Positions 1-7,962 are shown, counted from the stretch's first letter. The stretch is DNA of 30,973 bases from JBAZCI01 sp041671025 (GCA_041671025.1 JBAZCI010000010.1:1-30973), one strand, 5' to 3'. Notes: generated by a model not told the origin, from the sequence alone. Program-made: numbers and translations.

Positions 1-1
1 C

Positions 2-169
2 GGCTCGCAGGACCAGTACGCATGGAATAACGTCCCGGGAATAATGGATATTCTCAAAAAACTGAAACCCGAATTCCAATATAATATGATTACCGGTGGC
101 GACCATTCGTTAAGCGGGCATCAGAAAGAACTGGGAAAAATTCTTCAGAAGTTTCTCCACAAGCGCTGA
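2..169 (+). CDS. C-terminal end of a probable alpha/beta hydrolase (partial)
   Basis: An open frame enters from the left edge and ends at a TGA at 167-169, giving about 55 residues. The segment ITGGDHSLSGHQKEL resembles the C-terminal catalytic-histidine region of alpha/beta hydrolases of the dienelactone hydrolase or KANL3/Tex30 type, where GxDH carries the histidine of the triad. The following helix (GKILQKFL) is also usual for the fold. The nucleophile and acid residues lie outside the window, so substrate and subfamily cannot be judged. The gene is convergent with the EamA gene, whose stop begins four bases away. The assignment rests on one short motif. Confidence 0.5.
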   Translation, partial: GSQDQYAWNNVPGIMDILKKLKPEFQYNMITGGDHSLSGHQKELGKILQKFLHKR

Positions 170-173
170 AAAG

Positions 174-1013
174 CTAAAAAATATACAGAAGCAAAATACC
201 CGAGGCAATAATAACCGTGCCAACGATTTTTGTAACAATATTGGTACGCTCACCGAGCAAAAAAATGCCTCCAATGAGCGTGAACACTAGCGCCGATTGC
301 GTCACGGGAATGACGCGCGAAGCTTCTCCAACCTTGAGTGCATAAAAGAGAGAAACTTCAAATCCCCCAAACAAAACACCCGAGATAATCAACCCCCATT
401 TCTGCATGCTTAATTCTCTCATGATAGTACGTGGGTTAAATCCCAAGAGACTGAATGAGAGGAGGCCAATCGCCAGAAGTTCTAACGACGCAGCCGCTGT
501 TTCAGAAAAATCTACCACCGTTGCTTTGACAAACAGAAACCCGCCCACAGCAAATAGAGTACTCAACACAGTAATGAATATTCCGTTTTTCGTTATCTTG
601 TGTTTTTCAAAAATCGCGACAATAACCCCGAGACTAATAAGTACAACCGCGAAAATCTTTATTGACGTTATCTTCTCGGAGAAAAAGAGTAACCCGCCAA
701 TAAGAATAAAAATATGACGGACCTGGTTGATAATCTGATAGAGTGAGACATCAATCTTTTTGAGCGCAACAAATGACAGCCAATCAGCCAGAAAAGCGGT
801 AATCACAATCCCGGCAAAATATACCCATGTGATTGAATGTTCTGGCCACTTTAAATGCCAAAATAAAAAAGGAAGTAACACGAGACCGGCAACAAAATCG
901 TGAATTGCGGTAAATGCCAGTGCATTTCCTTGAGTACGCAAAAATGCGCGAGATAGTACGCGCGCCCCGGCAAAAAACAATCCTGCAAGCAATGCCAATA
1001 TGAACCAGTTCAT
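174..1013 (-). CDS. EamA/DMT-family transporter
   Basis: A 279-residue, very hydrophobic protein with about ten predicted membrane helices. It is built from two similar halves (roughly residues 1-135 and 145-279), as in the drug/metabolite transporter superfamily with two EamA domains. The repeat shows in the ends of the halves: FSEKITSIKIFAVVLISLG and LGERTNIVTKIVGTVIIASG. Such proteins sit in the cytoplasmic membrane and usually export amino acids or other small metabolites. The substrate cannot be read from sequence. The length is typical for the family. The ATG at 1011-1013 has a -10 box only 6 bases upstream, so the mRNA is probably leaderless. Confidence 0.88.
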   Translation of the reverse strand: MNWFILALLAGLFFAGARVLSRAFLRTQGNALAFTAIHDFVAGLVLLPFLFWHLKWPEHSITWVYFAGIVITAFLADWLSFVALKKIDVSLYQIINQVRHIFILIGGLLFFSEKITSIKIFAVVLISLGVIVAIFEKHKITKNGIFITVLSTLFAVGGFLFVKATVVDFSETAAASLELLAIGLLSFSLLGFNPRTIMRELSMQKWGLIISGVLFGGFEVSLFYALKVGEASRVIPVTQSALVFTLIGGIFLLGERTNIVTKIVGTVIIASGILLLYIF

Positions 1014-1019
1014 GCATGC

Positions 1020-1025
1020 AGTATA
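1020..1025 (-). promoter_or_regulatory. -10 box of EamA gene, leaderless geometry
   Basis: On the minus strand TATACT is followed by 6 bases and then the ATG of the EamA gene. A start site the usual 7 bases after the hexamer would fall on the A of the ATG. No convincing -35 box was found. The same arrangement recurs before the genes at 29671 and 30317. Confidence 0.5.
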
Positions 1026-1051
1026 CCCAAAATCTACTCAACGCTCCAGTT

Positions 1052-1081
1052 TTGACTTGTGCAACTTTCTTCTGCTACCCT
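1052..1081 (+). promoter_or_regulatory. Probable promoter of the isolated gene at 1100
   Basis: TTGACT (1052-1057) is followed after 18 bases by TACCCT (1076-1081). A TGC directly before the -10 box gives an extended -10 character. The predicted start near 1088 coincides with the start of the AGGAGG ribosome binding site at 1089-1094, so the leader would be only about a dozen bases. Confidence 0.45.
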
Positions 1082-1099
1082 GTAGCTCAGGAGGAAATG

Positions 1100-1438
1100 A
1101 TGATAGCCCTTTTTAACCTGAATATTGAGGTGGGGTCTCCTGAAACCCCCATGCAACACGACTCTCAGGGAAACATTATATCCCTGACATATGAGGGATG
1201 TAGGATAGACATCACCGCATTGTCCCCAAACCAATCCTTCATTCCCAGATCATTGTCCACAAACTGGGTAAGGATCATAGAAGGAAAGCAGTTACTTTGT
1301 AAGATCGACGAGAAGGTTGATGGTGAGATTGTCTTAGTCCATGCTGAAACAACGGATGGAAATAAGTGGTTTCTACACCACCTCATAAGTCCGCCTGCTA
1401 AGCTCAAGCCCTCTGCCAAGTCAGCAACATCAAGCTGA
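1100..1438 (+). CDS. Small hypothetical protein with a canonical ribosome binding site
   Basis: A protein of 112 residues that I do not recognise. The frame is open upstream to 1016, but AGGAGG at 1089-1094 sits 5 bases before ATG 1100 and 2 bases before ATG 1097, so translation probably starts at 1100 (or 1097). It is soluble-looking with no signal peptide or membrane segment. Short hydrophobic strands (NIISLTYEGCRIDITAL, GEIVLVHAE) suggest a small beta-rich fold, and the tail is rich in lysine, alanine and serine. It has its own promoter-like sequence and an intrinsic terminator whose 3' arm contains the stop codon. This self-contained unit and strong Shine-Dalgarno sequence differ from nearly all its neighbours, which is compatible with transfer. 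Confidence 0.55.
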   Translation: MIALFNLNIEVGSPETPMQHDSQGNIISLTYEGCRIDITALSPNQSFIPRSLSTNWVRIIEGKQLLCKIDEKVDGEIVLVHAETTDGNKWFLHHLISPPAKLKPSAKSATSS

Positions 1439-1447
1439 CTTTTTTTA
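1419..1447 (+). terminator. Intrinsic terminator overlapping a stop codon
   Basis: AGTCAGC (1419-1425) pairs perfectly with GCTGACT (1434-1440) around an 8-base loop, followed by a run of seven T. The stop codon of the preceding gene (1436-1438) lies inside the 3' arm, so the last codons also encode the hairpin. Confidence 0.85.
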
Positions 1448-1469
1448 TATCCAAAAACTCTCCCTCCCC

Positions 1470-1499
1470 ATCTCGAAGTCGCCGCGGCGACTGAGAGAT
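1470..1499. repeat. GC-rich palindrome with a tandem G-A internal loop
   Basis: The 16 bases at 1477-1492 (AGTCGCCGCGGCGACT) form a perfect palindrome. They are flanked by GA on both sides and then by ATCTC (1470-1474) and GAGAT (1495-1499), which pair. As RNA, the two GA/AG steps could form sheared G-A pairs inside a longer helix. It lies between two convergent genes and has no T-run of its own. Its role is unknown; a dispersed repeat is one possibility. Confidence 0.45.
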
Positions 1500-1601
1500 C
1501 TTCATTCAGACCGTAAATACCCTGTACTCGCTGTATAAAGATTTCTCGGCCTCCCGTTGGTCGGTCTCGAAATGGAATATTAGAATACAACAACAAGCGA
1601 A

Positions 1602-1621
1602 CGCAGGCGGGGACGCCTGCG
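1602..1621 (-). terminator. GC-rich hairpin after the ABC exporter operon
   Basis: CGCAGGCG (1602-1609) and CGCCTGCG (1614-1621) pair perfectly around GGGA. It lies 11 bases beyond the permease stop codon on the minus strand and is followed there by a T/G-rich stretch rather than a clean T-run. It may act as a weak terminator or as a stabilising 3' hairpin. Confidence 0.4.
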
Positions 1622-1631
1622 CTATATATTA

Positions 1632-2450
1632 TTACCTCCCCGAATGCTTCCTAAACATCCACCCGGCTATGGGGACGCATATAACGATAATGCCAACGCA
1701 CCATATTGCGGAAATCCACGCATGCTCACCGATAGGCATACCCAGCATCAAGGCGCGAATTGCCTCAATAACATGAGTCACCGGCTGGTTTTCGGCAAAT
1801 ACCCGGAGCCAGGCCGGCATGGTCTGCGTGGGTACAAATGCCGCACTGGCAAAGGTAATCGGAAATATAATGAAAAATCCGAGCCACTGCACGGACTCAA
1901 CCGTCTTTGCAACGAGCCCCATGATTGCAGCCATCCATGACATGGCGAATGTAAACAGCAGAACGATACCCGTGATCTCAACCCAATCAATCACCGATGC
2001 GGTAGGACGAAATCCGACAAGGAGACCGACACCGATCATGACTAATGCCTGAATGACATTGCGTGCAAGATCGGCAGTCACATGTCCCATGAGCAAACCG
2101 CCGCTCGCAATCGGCAAAGATTTAATGCGGTCGATAATGCCGCGTTGCAAATCGGTCGCGACACTCAAGGATGTCGTAAGTGAGCCGAAGGCGACGCTTT
2201 GAATCAAGATGCCGGCGACGAGAAAATTAACATATGTCGCACCGCCGGTTGCGATGGCGCCCCCGAATACATACCGGAACAGCAGCATGAACATGACCGG
2301 CTGTATCGTCAGCCCCAGGAGCTGATCACGATTCTTAAAAATGTGCTTAAGGCTCCGGCCGATAAAAACCATCGAATCGCTGATCATCCAAACGAACGCC
2401 GACCGATGGATAGGTTGCACAGCGCCTGTTTTGTACGCAATTTCTGCCAT
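1632..2450 (-). CDS. ABC-2 type exporter permease (DrrB-like)
   Basis: A 272-residue membrane protein with a short cytoplasmic N-terminus and about six predicted membrane helices. It matches the ABC-2 permease pattern of the DrrB/NodJ type, including the conserved stretch DLQRGIIDRIKSLPI after the second helix and FASAAFVPTQTMPAWLRVFAENQPVTHV near the end (quoted in part; key features are the P-T-Q-T-MP turn and the NQPVTH element). It would form the channel of an exporter with the ATPase encoded 2 bases upstream. Family members export drugs, glycans or lipids; the substrate here is not evident. Length and order (ATPase, then permease) are normal. Confidence 0.88.
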   Translation of the reverse strand: MAEIAYKTGAVQPIHRSAFVWMISDSMVFIGRSLKHIFKNRDQLLGLTIQPVMFMLLFRYVFGGAIATGGATYVNFLVAGILIQSVAFGSLTTSLSVATDLQRGIIDRIKSLPIASGGLLMGHVTADLARNVIQALVMIGVGLLVGFRPTASVIDWVEITGIVLLFTFAMSWMAAIMGLVAKTVESVQWLGFFIIFPITFASAAFVPTQTMPAWLRVFAENQPVTHVIEAIRALMLGMPIGEHAWISAIWCVGIIVICVPIAGWMFRKHSGR

Positions 2451-2452
2451 AG

Positions 2453-3442
2453 TTATTTCTTTTTACCTTTCTTACCTGCTGTATCGCCATCTTCCGGCTT
2501 TTCTTCCTCTGCCTTATGTCCCGTGAAATGCAAAAATACATCATCAAGCGTCGGCTTGTGGAGAGACAGTGTCTCAATCGCAATGCCGGCCTTTTCTACG
2601 ACATCCAATACGCGTCTCACTTCGCTGACATTGCCGTCTGTCGGCAGGCTGATGGATCGATTCTTTTCGTCTGACAATACGCCTTGCGCGTTCAACAAAT
2701 TCAATGCGGTGGCGTATGCGCCGGCGTCTTTGATAACGATTTCAAGCCGCTCATTGCCGACCTGAGATTTCAGTTCGTCGGCCGTCCCTTCGGTAATAAT
2801 GATGCCATTGTCCAGGACAGCGATACGGTCGGCGAGACGATCCGCTTCTTCCAAATGTTGCGTGGTGAGCAGGATAGTAACATCCGCCTCCACCAGTTTT
2901 TCGATAATGTCCCACATGGCCAATCGGCTCCGCGGATCAAGTCCTGTCGTAGGCTCGTCCAGGAAAATAATGGGCGGCGTCGCAATCAAACTTGCCGCCA
3001 AATCAAGCCGGCGGCGCATACCTCCGGAATATGTCTTAACTGCGCGGTCGCCTGCCTCTACCAAATCAAACTGTTGCAGCAATTCTTTGGCGCGTCGTTT
3101 CGCATCAGCGGACGACAAATGATACAGTCTACCCATCATTTCCAGATTTTCGACACCGGTAAGAAATTCATCAACGGCGGCATACTGGCCGGTGAGACCG
3201 ATGCTCTCGCGCACTTTTTGCCCGTGCGCGACTACATTATATCCATTTACCATAACCTCGCCTGCATCTGGACGCAACAGGGTACTTAATATACGGATCG
3301 TTGTCGTTTTTCCGGCACCATTCGGCCCGAGTAGCGCCAGAATCGTACCTTTTTCCACGGTTAAATTCAGCCCTTTTAATACTTCCAGCTTCTTAAAAGA
3401 GTGGCGCAGATCCTTAATGAGGATGGCGTTATTTGAGGACAT
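2453..3442 (-). CDS. ABC exporter ATP-binding protein (DrrA-like)
   Basis: A 329-residue ATPase with all ABC motifs: Walker A GPNGAGKTT at residues 39-47, Q-loop glutamine near 86, signature YSGGM at 138-142, Walker B IIFLDEP at 158-164 with the catalytic glutamate, D-loop GLDP, and the switch histidine near 196 (TTQHLEEAD). About 90 residues after the nucleotide-binding domain match the C-terminal region common in DrrA-type ATPases (DUF4162). The last 20 residues are a lysine/glutamate-rich tail. It should energise the permease encoded directly downstream. A good promoter lies at 3479-3507, with a 30-base leader that has no Shine-Dalgarno sequence. Confidence 0.93.
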   Translation of the reverse strand: MSSNNAILIKDLRHSFKKLEVLKGLNLTVEKGTILALLGPNGAGKTTTIRILSTLLRPDAGEVMVNGYNVVAHGQKVRESIGLTGQYAAVDEFLTGVENLEMMGRLYHLSSADAKRRAKELLQQFDLVEAGDRAVKTYSGGMRRRLDLAASLIATPPIIFLDEPTTGLDPRSRLAMWDIIEKLVEADVTILLTTQHLEEADRLADRIAVLDNGIIITEGTADELKSQVGNERLEIVIKDAGAYATALNLLNAQGVLSDEKNRSISLPTDGNVSEVRRVLDVVEKAGIAIETLSLHKPTLDDVFLHFTGHKAEEEKPEDGDTAGKKGKKK

Positions 3443-3478
3443 ACATGCAATAATTTCGTCAGTATTTTATGTAAAAAC

Positions 3479-3507
3479 AGTATACAGGACGGGCAAAATA
3501 ATGACAA
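3479..3507 (-). promoter_or_regulatory. Promoter of the ABC exporter operon
   Basis: On the minus strand TTGTCA (3502-3507) is separated by 17 bases from TATACT (3479-3484). Both boxes are close to the sigma-70 consensus. The start would be near 3472, about 30 bases before the ATG. Confidence 0.75.
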
Positions 3508-3597
3508 ATGGGAATGAGTATCAATATAGAAGAAAGTGCAGTAAGGCAACAAACTCTTTGAAATAATGCCCCTCCATTCTAAAACACATTTTTGTAG

Positions 3598-3603
3598 TAT
3601 ACT
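3598..3603 (+). promoter_or_regulatory. Possible -10 box of the first GIDE gene
   Basis: TATACT lies 37 bases before the ATG at 3641. No good -35 hexamer sits at the right distance. The leader of about 30 bases has no Shine-Dalgarno sequence. Confidence 0.4.
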
Positions 3604-3640
3604 TACGATAACAACAAACTAATTCCTAACAAAGACCCTT

Positions 3641-4339
3641 ATGTTCATCGGAGGCATTATCGCGGTAGTTCTCGCCGGTGTTTTACTCTTTGCCGGATCC
3701 CGTCAGAAAAAAATGGGATCAGAGATGCAAAAAACAAAAGTTGTTCCCATAAAAGATGTATCGGCAGGAACTCAAGTCGAAATAGAAGGTACCATTGCTT
3801 GCGCATCACCTCTGCGAACTCCATATTCTCAGCGCGACTGCATTGCCTACGAATATACTGTCGAACGTGAAGAACGCACAACTGATCCTCAGGGGCGCCC
3901 AAGAATACACTGGCAAAACGTATCCAGTGATCGTCAATCGATTCCTTTTACAGTCCAGGATGCGAGTGGAAATATTGAAGTGCATCCGGATCATGCCTCA
4001 TTGGACTTGCAGGATTTCGGACTACGAATGCTGCGTGCCGGAGATCTGACAGATAACTCGATCTTAAAAGTTGCAGTAAACGTACTTGGCAATAATACCA
4101 ATACCCGCGTTCGTGAAAAAGCTTTACTGGTTGGCTCTCACGCATATGTTTTTGGCAGCGTTGTCCAAGATGCCGCTGGTCTGCACATCGGAAAAGGTGA
4201 CAATAATTTTGTTATCAGTTATAAAACCGAAGCAGAGATTGAACGGTCAAAAGCGCGATTGGCGATGGGCATGACCATCCTCGGTATTATCCTCGGTATT
4301 GCGGGCATCACGCTAGCTATATATAGCTTTATTAAATAG
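3641..4339 (+). CDS. GIDE-domain membrane protein (MUL1-like, no RING domain)
   Basis: A 232-residue protein with one membrane helix at residues 2-20 and another at about 208-230. The 190-residue domain between them matches the GIDE domain, known from eukaryotic MUL1/MAPL ubiquitin ligases and from many bacterial proteins. Visible hallmarks are the substitution-tolerant CIAYEYTVE strand, RVREKALLVGSHAYVFGSV near residues 150-168 and the final VISYKTEAEIE before the second helix. The C-terminal RING finger of MUL1 is absent, as is normal in bacteria, so this is not a ubiquitin ligase. The function of bacterial GIDE proteins is not established. A second copy of the family lies at 9533-10219. 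Confidence 0.75.
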   Translation: MFIGGIIAVVLAGVLLFAGSRQKKMGSEMQKTKVVPIKDVSAGTQVEIEGTIACASPLRTPYSQRDCIAYEYTVEREERTTDPQGRPRIHWQNVSSDRQSIPFTVQDASGNIEVHPDHASLDLQDFGLRMLRAGDLTDNSILKVAVNVLGNNTNTRVREKALLVGSHAYVFGSVVQDAAGLHIGKGDNNFVISYKTEAEIERSKARLAMGMTILGIILGIAGITLAIYSFIK

Positions 4340-4355
4340 ACGCGACTCACCCTAG

Positions 4356-4377
4356 ATTTCCTTTTTAATAAGGAAAT
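4356..4377 (+). terminator. Hairpin between the GIDE gene and the next gene
   Basis: ATTTCCTT (4356-4363) pairs perfectly with AAGGAAAT (4370-4377) around TTTAAT. The hairpin follows the stop codon by 17 bases. There is no T-run after it, so termination would be weak; it could equally protect the 3' end of the mRNA. Confidence 0.35.
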
Positions 4378-4436
4378 TCGCGCCGGGCTACTATGTGTTT
4401 AATTAATTTCTTTCGTTTCTCGGCCGTATTCATCCA

Positions 4437-5228
4437 ATGACTTCATCAGACTATTTTCCTATAATTCTTATAGGCATAATGACGGGAGTAGTTATTCTCA
4501 GTATTTTTCTACGTTTTTTGACCAAATATTTTGGCGGCTACAAACACAGAGCAGATGATCTCCCTGAACACTGGTCAAAAAAAATCGGTTTACGTGTTTA
4601 CAAAGGAGAAAACACGATGCGGTATGTTGATCGTTTTTCCGCAAACACAGGTAAAACATTTTTTAATGCGGAACGCATGATAGAAAGTAATGAAGGAACT
4701 TTTTTTGCAGAAGGGCAAATCAACGGTCGTCAAATATGGGTATACCGGTTGACCGGCACACCTCCTCCGGGGTCAGGGTTAGGAACCCTTAGAAATAGAC
4801 AAACGACCCGTAGTCGGGATACGGTGTTGGGATGGTTTACAGACAACAACAGCGTAACGGTTACGGAGCGTATATTTTATGGATGGGGTATGGAAATTGA
4901 AACTAAAACAATACCTCAAACAGTAACTGTGGCAAAAAAATTTATTAAACACGAAGACGTGCTTGATATCGAAAGTGCAGCATTTGAACGCAAGTATGAC
5001 ATTTCAAATACACAAGATAGCCAGGTCCTCCAATTGCTGGACCCTGTGCTTCTGCAGTATGTCCAGGAATCACAGTGTGCGGCGATAGAAATTTCTGATT
5101 CAAGTGTTCTTTTATTATTTACCCTTTCTGAGATCCCATTGGAAACGCTTGATGCAATGCTTCAGGCAGGTTTAAAAATTGCAGAACAGGTAGACAGGAA
5201 TTTTCCGCTTGCATCATACAAAAAATAA
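4437..5228 (+). CDS. Single-pass membrane protein, resembles DUF3137 in its C-terminal part
   Basis: A 263-residue protein with one strongly hydrophobic segment at residues 8-30, followed by a basic stretch and a soluble domain. The central part is polar with a G/P/R-rich stretch (TPPPGSGLGTLRNRQTTRSR) that looks like a flexible loop. The C-terminal part, AAFERKYDISNTQDSQVLQLLDP followed by QLY-type helices and a hydrophobic strand, resembles the pattern 'xxFNRxFxVxxxDxxxAxxLLDP' of DUF3137-like bacterial proteins (pattern from memory; key residues are F-x-R-K/R, the D/Q turn and LLDP). The function is unknown. It follows the GIDE gene by about 100 bases on the same strand, and both are small membrane-anchored proteins, so a shared role is possible but unproven. 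Confidence 0.6.
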   Translation: MTSSDYFPIILIGIMTGVVILSIFLRFLTKYFGGYKHRADDLPEHWSKKIGLRVYKGENTMRYVDRFSANTGKTFFNAERMIESNEGTFFAEGQINGRQIWVYRLTGTPPPGSGLGTLRNRQTTRSRDTVLGWFTDNNSVTVTERIFYGWGMEIETKTIPQTVTVAKKFIKHEDVLDIESAAFERKYDISNTQDSQVLQLLDPVLLQYVQESQCAAIEISDSSVLLLFTLSEIPLETLDAMLQAGLKIAEQVDRNFPLASYKK

Positions 5229-5262
5229 TTCACAGCCGCAGACTACCGCGTCAGAAATCCCG

Positions 5263-5595
5263 TTACCGAGATTTACGTTGTTTTTTCTTCGGCACAGGTA
5301 ATGTGTGACACGTCGTCCTGATCAGCTTCGTCAAAAATTCACGGTCCTCCCATAATTCGCCGGCAATGCGAAAAGATGGTTTCGCACCGGGATATGCCTG
5401 AGCTTCGTCGATGGTGTCAAGCATGGCTCTCCCCGCCTCGGTGATTTTTACAAACAGTTCATCGTCACACACGAGCGCGACCACCTTCTCATCACAATAG
5501 ATCGCGTATTCACCGAACATTTTGCGACTTCGAATAGACCCGGCAGATGCAATCTGGTCGACGATGAAGTCTACTGTTTTTTGTGAGCTCGCCAT
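5263..5595 (-). CDS. TfoX N-terminal domain protein
   Basis: The protein is about 110 residues from the ATG at 5593-5595. The frame runs open to 5628, but the extra residues MVYLHRDISYI contain the promoter -10 box and do not belong to the family. TfoX-N hallmarks are present: SRKMFGEYAIYCDEKVVALV near the start, FVKITEAGR, then YPGAKPSFRI. Only the N-terminal domain of TfoX/Sxy is present, as in many small stand-alone proteins, so a role as a competence regulator should not be assumed. The C-terminus is strongly basic (PKKKQRKSR), which suggests nucleic-acid contact. Confidence 0.8.
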   Translation of the reverse strand: MASSQKTVDFIVDQIASAGSIRSRKMFGEYAIYCDEKVVALVCDDELFVKITEAGRAMLDTIDEAQAYPGAKPSFRIAGELWEDREFLTKLIRTTCHTLPVPKKKQRKSR

Positions 5596-5618
5596 AATGT
5601 ATGAGATATCCCGGTGCA

Positions 5619-5627
5619 AGTATACCA
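5619..5627 (-). promoter_or_regulatory. Extended -10 promoter of the TfoX-N gene
   Basis: On the minus strand TGGTATACT forms an extended -10 element (TG, one base, TATACT). The start would be near 5612, giving a leader of about 17 bases before the ATG at 5595. A TTTGTT sequence lies 16 bases further upstream as a weak -35 box. Confidence 0.55.
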
Positions 5628-5691
5628 AAAAGCGGTCACCAACAAAATGTTCGGGAGAATTTTTCTGACTACCACTACGACAAGCTTGACC

Positions 5692-7962
5692 TTAGTCGGT
5701 AAACGAAAGTCGCGCTAACAGATAAGAAATCGTCGATTCGGCTCCCTGATTTAAATTGATTGATTTTTCACCGACTCCGTCATAGCACCCTCCGGTAGTA
5801 CGATCGTACACGACCTGACCCAAAAGATTGTCACCCAAAAACCAGTTAAACGCGTGGTATGCCAGCTCGCTGTACCGTTCCTGATGTGTGACCCGGAACA
5901 TCGCGTTGAGCGCCTGTATCGTGGCCGTGGTATCTTCGGGCTGTTGGTCAAAATATTGCCGCGTCCCGCCTTTGGGAAACCAGCCGCTTTGGCCGACGGG
6001 AATGTACATGCCGTCCTTGAACGTATGAGTGATTAAAAAATTGAGTGTTTTTTCACCCACCTCAAAGTATCTTTGTTCACCGGTTATGGTGTATCCGAGA
6101 ATCAGTGCTTCTGATAATGTGGCATTAGAATATGTTAAGTGGTGCTCGAACCATTCCCAGTCGGAGGAATGATTTTTATCATACAGCGCAATAAGCCAAT
6201 CACAGGAGTGTCGTAATGCCGCTAAAAGCTTCTCTCCATCAACGGCAGTGAGTACATCAGCGCGGTGAAAAAGAAGATGATAGAGCGCCTTGATGAAAAA
6301 AGCAAAAGGCCGTGGCGAAGAAAAAACAATGTTTTTTTTGAAACTACCCATAAAAAGCGCGTACGCCTGATCTCGCATTTCCTGGGGAATCTCTGCTGTG
6401 GTTGACGCCACGGCAAGAGCATACAACGTCCTTGCAGTGGGATCTTCAGAATTTTCCCTGATATTTCTCTGGATATCAATCGTGCGATCCTGACCGACAT
6501 AGTTATCAAAATGACCGTCTGACCGTGCTACCCGATGCAAAAATCTTAAATAGACGGCAATAAGTTTTAATGATGAAGGGGCGTGAAACTTTTTGTAATG
6601 GAGCGCTGCGACAATTAAGGCTCGGGCATTGTCATCTATTGTATAGCCGGAAGAAATATCCGGCTCGGTAAGCTGGGCAAACTGGATAATGCCGAAATCA
6701 TCCGTCAATCGCGCCAGGTGCGATAGCTTCACGGACGGATGCCTCCGTTGTTTTATCAGCTCCTCCGGAACGCAAACGGAGAAATATTTCAAATATGACA
6801 GTGCGACATTTTCCCAGGTCATATGCCGTGTGCGAAAATATGCGCATTTACCCATCTTAAGTCGTAACTCGTCGTTTTTCAACAAATTTATAATGGCATC
6901 GGAGAACGCGTGCGGGTTTTTGAAATCGACAAGCATACCGACTTCCCTCGTAATGTCCTGCTTGGCCTGGGCAAATGCGGTTGAAATGACCGGACGGCCT
7001 CCGCCAAGCGCATATGACAACGTACCGGATACGGTTTGATTCGGATCTAATGAAGTGGAAAGGTAAATATCGGTTGCCTCTAAAAATTTGAGGAGATCAC
7101 TCAGACCAAGATAGGTGTTATAAAATGAAACATGGTCATTCAGATCCAGGTCGTACACTTTTTTAATAAGGGAATTGCGATATGCCTCACCCTCCTGTTC
7201 CAAAACCACCGGATGAGTAACGCCGGCAACATGAAATCGTACTTGAGGAAATTGTTGTACTACCGCCGGCAGGGCATCAATCACATATTCAATCCCTTTG
7301 CCGGGATTCAGTAACCCAAACGTTGAAAGGATTACTCTATCTGAGAAACCGAGTGCTGTCTTCGCGCGCTTACTCGTTGCATATGGAACATGATGAATGC
7401 CGTGAGGAATAACGGTAATGCGGCCGGATGCGATTCCATACTCCTTCACCAGAATTTCCTTCGATGACCGAGTCATCACAATCATGCCGGCGGCATATTT
7501 CATCATGTCCCTGATAACGGTACGCATCTTTTCAACCGGTGCCGGGAGAACGGTATGCAGGGTGACGATAACGGGTTTTTTTATTTTCTCTAAAAAAAGA
7601 AGTACATGTGATCCATATTCACCGCCAAAAATACCAAATTCATGCTGTATGTTGACCAACCGGATATCCGTGAGGGCGTTTAGTTTTTCTGCGGCTTGAA
7701 TATAATCTTCTTCACGGGGCTGACGTATCTGAAAAATTACTTTGTCCGAGTACGTAAACTGACTTACTTCGGTCGGGTTTATTGCCACGATTTTGGACTC
7801 CATCGACGGCCCGAATGCCTGGTCGACTGCGCGGGCGAGATCAGCGGTAAATGTCGCAATACCGCATTGGCGGGGCGGAAAGGTAGCTAAAAAAACGATC
7901 CGGGATTTGTGCTGTTCCGCTACTACCGGCCTCTGTCGTGCTGACACCTGTGTGGTTTTCAC
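5692..7962 (-). CDS. Glycosyltransferase family 4 fused to a glycosidase-like domain
   Basis: A 756-residue protein in two parts. Residues 20-395 are a GT-B glycosyltransferase of family 4, with the N-terminal FPPRQCGIATFTADLA loop, IQHEFGIFGGEYG near 105-118, and a C-terminal nucleotide-sugar half containing STFGLLNPGKGIEY. Residues from about 410 to the end are all-helical with repeated aromatic and acidic motifs (TIDDNARALI, NSEDPTARTLYALA, DWEWFEHHLTYSNATL), resembling six-hairpin (alpha/alpha toroid) glycosidases. The start codon is GTG, overlapping the TGA of the upstream GH130 gene as GTGA, which implies translational coupling. GT4 and GH130 genes are known neighbours in mannoside metabolism. 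I infer synthesis or remodelling of a mannose-containing oligosaccharide, but the sugar is not proven. Confidence 0.85.
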   Translation of the reverse strand: MKTTQVSARQRPVVAEQHKSRIVFLATFPPRQCGIATFTADLARAVDQAFGPSMESKIVAINPTEVSQFTYSDKVIFQIRQPREEDYIQAAEKLNALTDIRLVNIQHEFGIFGGEYGSHVLLFLEKIKKPVIVTLHTVLPAPVEKMRTVIRDMMKYAAGMIVMTRSSKEILVKEYGIASGRITVIPHGIHHVPYATSKRAKTALGFSDRVILSTFGLLNPGKGIEYVIDALPAVVQQFPQVRFHVAGVTHPVVLEQEGEAYRNSLIKKVYDLDLNDHVSFYNTYLGLSDLLKFLEATDIYLSTSLDPNQTVSGTLSYALGGGRPVISTAFAQAKQDITREVGMLVDFKNPHAFSDAIINLLKNDELRLKMGKCAYFRTRHMTWENVALSYLKYFSVCVPEELIKQRRHPSVKLSHLARLTDDFGIIQFAQLTEPDISSGYTIDDNARALIVAALHYKKFHAPSSLKLIAVYLRFLHRVARSDGHFDNYVGQDRTIDIQRNIRENSEDPTARTLYALAVASTTAEIPQEMRDQAYALFMGSFKKNIVFSSPRPFAFFIKALYHLLFHRADVLTAVDGEKLLAALRHSCDWLIALYDKNHSSDWEWFEHHLTYSNATLSEALILGYTITGEQRYFEVGEKTLNFLITHTFKDGMYIPVGQSGWFPKGGTRQYFDQQPEDTTATIQALNAMFRVTHQERYSELAYHAFNWFLGDNLLGQVVYDRTTGGCYDGVGEKSINLNQGAESTISYLLARLSFTD

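Noticed and set aside
1165..1596. A 143-residue frame on the minus strand opposite the unknown gene and running into the spacer.
   Set aside because: It has no start signal, crosses the terminator and palindrome, and is opposite a frame with a promoter, a ribosome binding site and a terminator.
3641..4339. Ubiquitin ligase.
   Set aside because: The similarity is only to the GIDE domain; no RING finger cysteines are present.
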